A stretch of 64,000 nt of DNA from assembly GCF_004330295.1 (NCBI RefSeq), contig NZ_SJOJ01000006.1, positions 1 through 64,000 of the forward strand. Reading direction: 5' to 3'. The notes under the pieces were generated by a model that worked only from the letters and a program-made list of their open reading frames with translations, did not search any database and was not told where the DNA came from. Source of the DNA: Rahnella victoriana (GTDB taxonomy: Bacteria; Pseudomonadota; Gammaproteobacteria; Enterobacterales; Enterobacteriaceae). Positions 59,617 through 64,000 of the stretch are shown here, in pieces. The position numbers were made by a program, and so were the translations under genes. How positions within the stretch are numbered: the stretch's first letter is position 1; each line of letters begins with the position of its first letter.

Positions 59617-59853
59617 TTATTTACCGCACGTTGTGCGTCTGAAATTTGTTTTACTAATCCATCGCCAGCCAAACGGATCGCCTGCCTTATACTGGGTCTG
59701 ATTGGCTACATGGCGCACACCATAAATTTGTACTGACGTTTCCTGCCCGCCGATCATGGCGGTGCCAGTGCAAACGGGTTCCTGTTTTTCAAAGACCCCG
59801 GCACACGCCGTTACCATTGCGATCATTCCCAGCAGCACGAAGATTCTCATCAT
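59617..59853 (-). CDS. cor: Cor-like phage-exclusion lipoprotein
   Basis: 78 residues from the first of two adjacent ATGs (TAGGAAC upstream). Hydrophobic signal MMRIFVLLGMIAMVTAC with a lipobox cysteine near 18, then GVFEKQEPVCTGTA and VQIYGVRHVANQTQYKAG. Cor of phages such as phi80 and N15 sits in the outer membrane and blocks FhuA, stopping superinfection. Expressed from the prophage, it changes the host's phage sensitivity. Confidence 0.85.
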   Translation of the reverse strand: MMRIFVLLGMIAMVTACAGVFEKQEPVCTGTAMIGGQETSVQIYGVRHVANQTQYKAGDPFGWRWISKTNFRRTTCGK

Positions 59854-59976
59854 TTTTATGTTCCTATCAACTAGATTAAAGGACATTAACAATGAATATG
59901 GTGTGGGGATAAGTGGTTATATAGATCAATTATTTGAGATTGATCGTTTTTAACGATCGTTCTCTTTATTTATTGA

Positions 59977-60645
59977 TTAATAACGTGAAACATCAATTGC
60001 AAATATCTGGTCTCTCGAGTTTGAATAGCCAACATTATGTAGTTCTTCACCTGGTGCATCACGCTGACCAGCCCTAATCCGAGTGGATGAACCGTTGTAG
60101 TATGCTGAAGTATCAATGGGTGAAGACCATGGGCGTGGCTGTGTTGTTCCCAAAACCCCCACCACAATACCCATCACTCTCGGCAGAACCGCCCACTTTC
60201 CTGCAACGGTCTTATCAACGAGATAGCCAATGTCCGTGGTTGACCCAATCGTTCCGTACCCAACCGGCGGATTCATCACCTTTGTTTCATTGGTTAAAAT
60301 GCATTGCCCGGCAGCGTTCCATATAGCAACGCCCCATTTCGGTAAAGGCTGCGGAATGACGTATCCAAAAATATAAATTGTCACCGTGCCCGGACTTCCG
60401 CCGACACCTGATACTGAGTAATTTAGGGTATAAGTCGAATCAACCTTTCTGATATAGAAAAGCGTATTTGCCACCGTGGCGTGGCAGGCAATAATAAACG
60501 GCGAAGATGAGTTCACCGGCAAATTGTAGGATCCCCCCGTCGACGGTGTTAAAACAATCTTCTGCACAAGACACATCGGCGTTGTGTCCGGTGTAATCCA
60601 CGGATTTCCGTACTGATCAGTAAATAGTGCGCCCCAGGTTGCCAT
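59977..60645 (-). CDS. Tail-associated protein downstream of J (larger)
   Basis: 222 residues from MATWGALFTDQYGNPW. Contains a second WG motif near 116 (PKWGVAIWNAAGQC), so the N-terminal pattern is repeated. Short beta strands throughout. ATG overlaps the previous stop (TAATG). Found beside J in many enterobacterial siphoviral prophages; function unknown, presumably at the tail tip. Confidence 0.7.
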   Translation of the reverse strand: MATWGALFTDQYGNPWITPDTTPMCLVQKIVLTPSTGGSYNLPVNSSSPFIIACHATVANTLFYIRKVDSTYTLNYSVSGVGGSPGTVTIYIFGYVIPQPLPKWGVAIWNAAGQCILTNETKVMNPPVGYGTIGSTTDIGYLVDKTVAGKWAVLPRVMGIVVGVLGTTQPRPWSSPIDTSAYYNGSSTRIRAGQRDAPGEELHNVGYSNSRDQIFAIDVSRY

Positions 60646-60959
60646 TATACTTTCACCAAATAAATGATTAACCAGCACTCATCAGCGGTATATGTCCCGG
60701 CTGAATAGTCTCCATTCGCATCGCTGATTGTTATCGTGCCACCAGTGCCAGTAACTTTACGGCGTGATCCAGAATATGCATCACCAGTAATCGGTGACTG
60801 AATTGCGGCAACTTTAAATCCTGCCGGCACGCTGTAAGAATACGTGCCGGAAACCTGCCCGGCACTCAAATACACGGTGGCCACAACTAACACCGGCACA
60901 ATACCGGTGTTATTCGGATTCCCGTTAGCGTCCCAAGTCTGTATCCCCCAGTTTGCCAT
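60645..60959 (-). CDS. Tail-associated protein downstream of J (smaller)
   Basis: 104 residues, MANWGIQTWDANGNPNN at the start, matching the opening of the next protein (WG-x-x-x-x-D-x-x-GNP). Overlaps both the J stop (TGATG) and the next gene. Beta-rich. Probably a structural partner of the larger protein. Confidence 0.7.
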   Translation of the reverse strand: MANWGIQTWDANGNPNNTGIVPVLVVATVYLSAGQVSGTYSYSVPAGFKVAAIQSPITGDAYSGSRRKVTGTGGTITISDANGDYSAGTYTADECWLIIYLVKV

Positions 60960-63900
60960 CAGAAGACCCCAGTGATTAAACCAACCTGAACACGAAGCAC
61001 ACCGTTTTCATCTTTCACGCTGTCCGTAACGTTCGTCGACTTTTTAGCCCCATTACCTGACGTCCCCATATTGATGAACGTCCCGCCTTTATCCAGCCGC
61101 CAGCCTGAGACGTTAGCCACGTAGTTAGTTGACTGAATGTAACTACCGATCATGGCATTGGTGATAAACCCATCTTTGATAACCGCTGAGTTCATGATCA
61201 CCTGACCGCCGTCAAGAACGAACGGAGCCACAGCACTGCTCGCGCTTCCCGTTGAGCCGGGGAGGATTGCAAACCGGTCAGTGGAAAAGAGCACCTGAGA
61301 CTGTACGGTGCCGGTTTCGTTGCTCAGACCGATCGCCATCCCTGCACCGTAATATGCACCGCCGGAGGTAATCCCGACCTTGATATTGTAGCTCGCTGTG
61401 ACCTGCCCGGATAACGTGGACACGGCAGAGGCATTTGTCTGAACCTGCGCCTGCGTATCATTCATCTGTGCCGTCAACGTTTCAATCTTCTGAGCAGACG
61501 CAACCTCGTTATTGGCTACCGCTTTTGTCAGGGTCGTGACGCTGGCGTCGGCCAGCACTTCTGATACTGCCTGGAACAAATTGGCTTCGGCATTGTTGTG
61601 GTTCGATGCATTTACACCATCCAACTGTGTGGCCACCGAACCGCTGATATCACTAACCACTTCACTGAGATTGGTGATCTGAGCGGTGTTCTGCCCAACG
61701 GTTGTTGAAAGGTCAGTGATCGCCTGAGCGTTGGCAGTGTCCCCTTCCACCCGCGCAGTTTGCTCGGCCAGAATAGCGGCACTGTTGTCTCCCACGGATG
61801 TATCCAGCAATGTGATGCGGGAAGCTAAAGCCAGATCGCCCTCTACCCGAGCGGTTTGCTCAGTGGTGATCGCCGCGGTGTTATTCGCCATCTGTGCGCC
61901 AATAACATCCAGCTGCTGTGCAAAGGCGCTGTCGGCGGACGTAAGCACCTGCAGTTTCTGGTAGATGGTCGCAACGTTCTGGCCTGTCTGTGCAGACAGC
62001 TCGCGGATCAACTCGTCATTGTCTTTTATGGCAATGATGTTATTCAGGACACCTTCAGCCAGAGAACCAAGGCGGCCTTTCGTTTCCCCGATATCGCTGC
62101 GAACGTCAGCCAGCTCCTCCTTAGTGATTGCGTTGTTGATTTTAGACAGCAGATCCTGAGCAAGTTGAGTCTCATTAATCTGCCCGGTGAGGTAAGTAAG
62201 AATTGCCTCAGCGTCGGTCGAAGACATCCCGGTAACAAAATCAGTCCAGCCCCCAACGTTACCAATCCTGTCAATGAGCCGGGCGCGATACCAGCGCCGT
62301 ATTCCGGCGGCCAGTGGCCCATGCTGATAACTTGCCGAAGGATACGGCACCAACGCCAGAAGTTGTGCATTCTCATTATCAGCCGTTGTGGATTGCTGGA
62401 TTTCTGTATAAGCAGTATCTCCGGAACCTTCCGGAAAGGCCCAGGTTACGTTGATATTGAAAATGACATTGTCGCTGGCCAGCAGATTGGTAGGTGTTCC
62501 GGGCCTGCCCACTTTGCCGTTTAAAGCTGTGGAATCAGCGTATCCCCACGGAGAAGAAACATCTACGGCATTAACAGCACGCACCCGCACATCATAAACA
62601 CCGGCATAAATCCCCTGAATGGTGAAGCCCTGAGCACTGGTTTTTCCTACGTTTACCCAGTCGCCGTTGTCTTTGCGCCACTGCGCGGTGTAATTGATTG
62701 CCCCTTCCACTTTGTCCCAAGACGCCTGCAGCGACGCAACGGTAAGCCCCTGCGCGATATGGTCAACTTCTGTGACCACGATATTGGCAGGTGCTTTCAT
62801 GACGTTGGTAGGCGTCACAGTGATCGGCGCAGAGTCGACTTTTACGCCGTCATCGATATACCGGTATTTATTAGGGTCGTGCTGAACACCGGCAACCGTA
62901 AAGGTGCCGTCATCATTCGACGCGATGGACGTGATCCGGAAATATTGTATCGCTAAGTTATCGCTGTCGATGGCCCATACAGCGCCAGCGACCGGCGTCA
63001 TCCGATATGCTGTTGCCACCGTGAACGTTTTCTTATCGGTGCTCACGGCGCTGATTGTCCGGGTCTGCGCTGTACCATCCGGTAAATTCACCACAAGACG
63101 ATCGCCGATCCCATAGTCAGCTGTACGATCAAGCGTGACATTTCTGCCATTCACCGCACTGATGCGGCCACCGTTGGCTTTCCCGGCTCTGAACGGATCG
63201 GCAATCCCGATAATCTCAGCGGGCATCGGAATGTAACCATCAAGACCGACGCCGAATGAGACCGTGCCGTCTTTCGCATTTGACAGGATCACCCAGCGAC
63301 CGCGACGGTGGGCCTCACTCTGAGAGGTGCACCCAATTGCCGTCAGCTGAGTTTCATTCCAGTTATAACGCTCTACCAGTTCTGGCTCGTAAACACTTTC
63401 AATGGTGTCGGAAAAGTGATTACCCGGATCAGACCAACTGACCTGACAGGATGAAAACCGGTTTTTATACGAACCACCTGCGTAGGTGAACAGGCCTTCG
63501 ACTACGTTAGAGCTGTGGTATGTGAAATCAACATCATCCTGTGGCACATCAGCGCGCACAAATATCTGGTCGTTTCCCCAGAAAGTGATCCCACGGAAGA
63601 TGGCGGCCAAATCTCGCAAAACGGTATAAGCGTCCTGCTGGCTCTGAATAAAAACGTTACAGGTAAAGCGTGGTTCGGTGCCGCCGGCGCCGTCGGACAC
63701 TGCCGCGTCGCAATATTGCGCGATGCTGTAAAGCTCCCATTTGTCGATCATGGTTGCGTCTACGCGGTTGCCCATGCCGTAAATTTCATCCAGCACCAGG
63801 TCGTAAAAAATCCATGCTGGATTATTGCTGTAGGCAATTTTGAAATCACCTGCCCACGTCCCGCTGTAGGTTCTGGTTACCGGATCATAGGTGGTGGGCA

Positions 63901-64000
63901 CCCGGATCAGTTTCCCCTTTGGCTTGCAGGTTGTTTTCGGCACGCTTCCGTTGAACTGGCTGGAATCCAGTTCGATATAGAGCAGCGCAGTATTGGGGTA
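60959..64000 (-). CDS. J: Central tail fibre / host-specificity protein J, 5' end outside the window
   Basis: At least 1013 residues are visible. The frame is open to the window edge, so the apparent GTG at 63943 is internal. Lambda J signatures: GKLIRVPTTYDPVTRTYSG, AYSNNPAWIFYDLV, GGTEPRFTCNV. Then fibronectin-like domains (about 390-590 from 63943), a coiled-coil region with the repeated motif EQTARVEGD, and a C-terminal DUF1983-like receptor-binding part. Forms the tail tip that contacts the host. The first of the leftward tail genes visible. Confidence 0.93.
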   Translation of the reverse strand, partial: YPNTALLYIELDSSQFNGSVPKTTCKPKGKLIRVPTTYDPVTRTYSGTWAGDFKIAYSNNPAWIFYDLVLDEIYGMGNRVDATMIDKWELYSIAQYCDAAVSDGAGGTEPRFTCNVFIQSQQDAYTVLRDLAAIFRGITFWGNDQIFVRADVPQDDVDFTYHSSNVVEGLFTYAGGSYKNRFSSCQVSWSDPGNHFSDTIESVYEPELVERYNWNETQLTAIGCTSQSEAHRRGRWVILSNAKDGTVSFGVGLDGYIPMPAEIIGIADPFRAGKANGGRISAVNGRNVTLDRTADYGIGDRLVVNLPDGTAQTRTISAVSTDKKTFTVATAYRMTPVAGAVWAIDSDNLAIQYFRITSIASNDDGTFTVAGVQHDPNKYRYIDDGVKVDSAPITVTPTNVMKAPANIVVTEVDHIAQGLTVASLQASWDKVEGAINYTAQWRKDNGDWVNVGKTSAQGFTIQGIYAGVYDVRVRAVNAVDVSSPWGYADSTALNGKVGRPGTPTNLLASDNVIFNINVTWAFPEGSGDTAYTEIQQSTTADNENAQLLALVPYPSASYQHGPLAAGIRRWYRARLIDRIGNVGGWTDFVTGMSSTDAEAILTYLTGQINETQLAQDLLSKINNAITKEELADVRSDIGETKGRLGSLAEGVLNNIIAIKDNDELIRELSAQTGQNVATIYQKLQVLTSADSAFAQQLDVIGAQMANNTAAITTEQTARVEGDLALASRITLLDTSVGDNSAAILAEQTARVEGDTANAQAITDLSTTVGQNTAQITNLSEVVSDISGSVATQLDGVNASNHNNAEANLFQAVSEVLADASVTTLTKAVANNEVASAQKIETLTAQMNDTQAQVQTNASAVSTLSGQVTASYNIKVGITSGGAYYGAGMAIGLSNETGTVQSQVLFSTDRFAILPGSTGSASSAVAPFVLDGGQVIMNSAVIKDGFITNAMIGSYIQSTNYVANVSGWRLDKGGTFINMGTSGNGAKKSTNVTDSVKDENGVLRVQVGLITGVF

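Overview
The window is chromosomal DNA of an Enterobacterales bacterium, most like Rahnella and related Yersiniaceae. This rests on protein resemblance and on gene orders shared with E. coli (yegH-asmA-dcd-udk, apbC-metG, ruvC-ruvA-ruvB, yebC-nudB-aspS-yecD-yecE-yecN-cmoA-cmoB). The genus call is an inference. About 53 kb is vertically inherited or metabolic DNA. Two stretches are clearly accessory: a 5.3 kb island at about 44.98-49.98 kb, and one end of a lambda-like prophage from about 54.1 kb to the window edge.

Layout. 0-3 kb: start of a leftward exopolysaccharide operon (a Wzc-like co-polymerase and the N-terminus of a membrane protein) behind an AT-rich leader with a JUMPstart/ops element for RfaH. 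3-11.4 kb: yegH, asmA, dcd, udk, apbC, metG. 11.4-24.1 kb: REP-like palindromes, a DUF1127 gene, MocR and LysR regulators, a CBU_0592-like membrane protein, a five-gene Tat-dependent peptide-type ABC importer operon ending in a CocE/NonD hydrolase, a divergent HxlR/SDR pair with two matching palindromic operators, and an FAH-family hydrolase. 24.1-26.8 kb: two coupled unknown genes and ansP. 27-33 kb: a leftward aryl-beta-glucoside operon (PTS EIIBCA, GH1, OprB porin, BglG-type antiterminator) with an antiterminator target plus terminator in the leader and a second, weaker one before the antiterminator gene. 33-34.4 kb: an azoreductase and an Rrf2 regulator, each preceded by the same 25-bp inverted repeat. 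34.7-38.5 kb: a GPH sugar symporter and a GH3 glycosidase. 38.5-53.4 kb: ruvB, ruvA (with a LexA box), ruvC, yebC, nudB, aspS, yecD, yecE, yecN, cmoA, cmoB.

The island splits yecD from yecE and is bounded by a 289-bp near-identical direct repeat (44695-44983 and 49979-50267, 3 mismatches) made of the yecD 3' end and the yecE 5' end, so both host genes stay intact. It carries an IS3-family remnant, a HEPN-like protein, a run of small unknown genes, an orphan hcp operon (Hcp, an STM2901-like membrane protein, DUF1493), an unknown acidic protein, and a decayed large serine recombinase interrupted by one amber codon.

The prophage end has a tyrosine integrase, two DinI-like genes behind a LexA-like site, three very small membrane-peptide genes missed by ordinary ORF cut-offs, and a P63C-domain gene under a four-half-site operator. 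A 0.6-kb gene-free stretch follows, with five same-direction intrinsic terminators in series. Leftward tail genes come next: an AriR-like protein, a tail fibre, the Cor lipoprotein, two tail-associated proteins and the central tail fibre J, which runs off the right edge.
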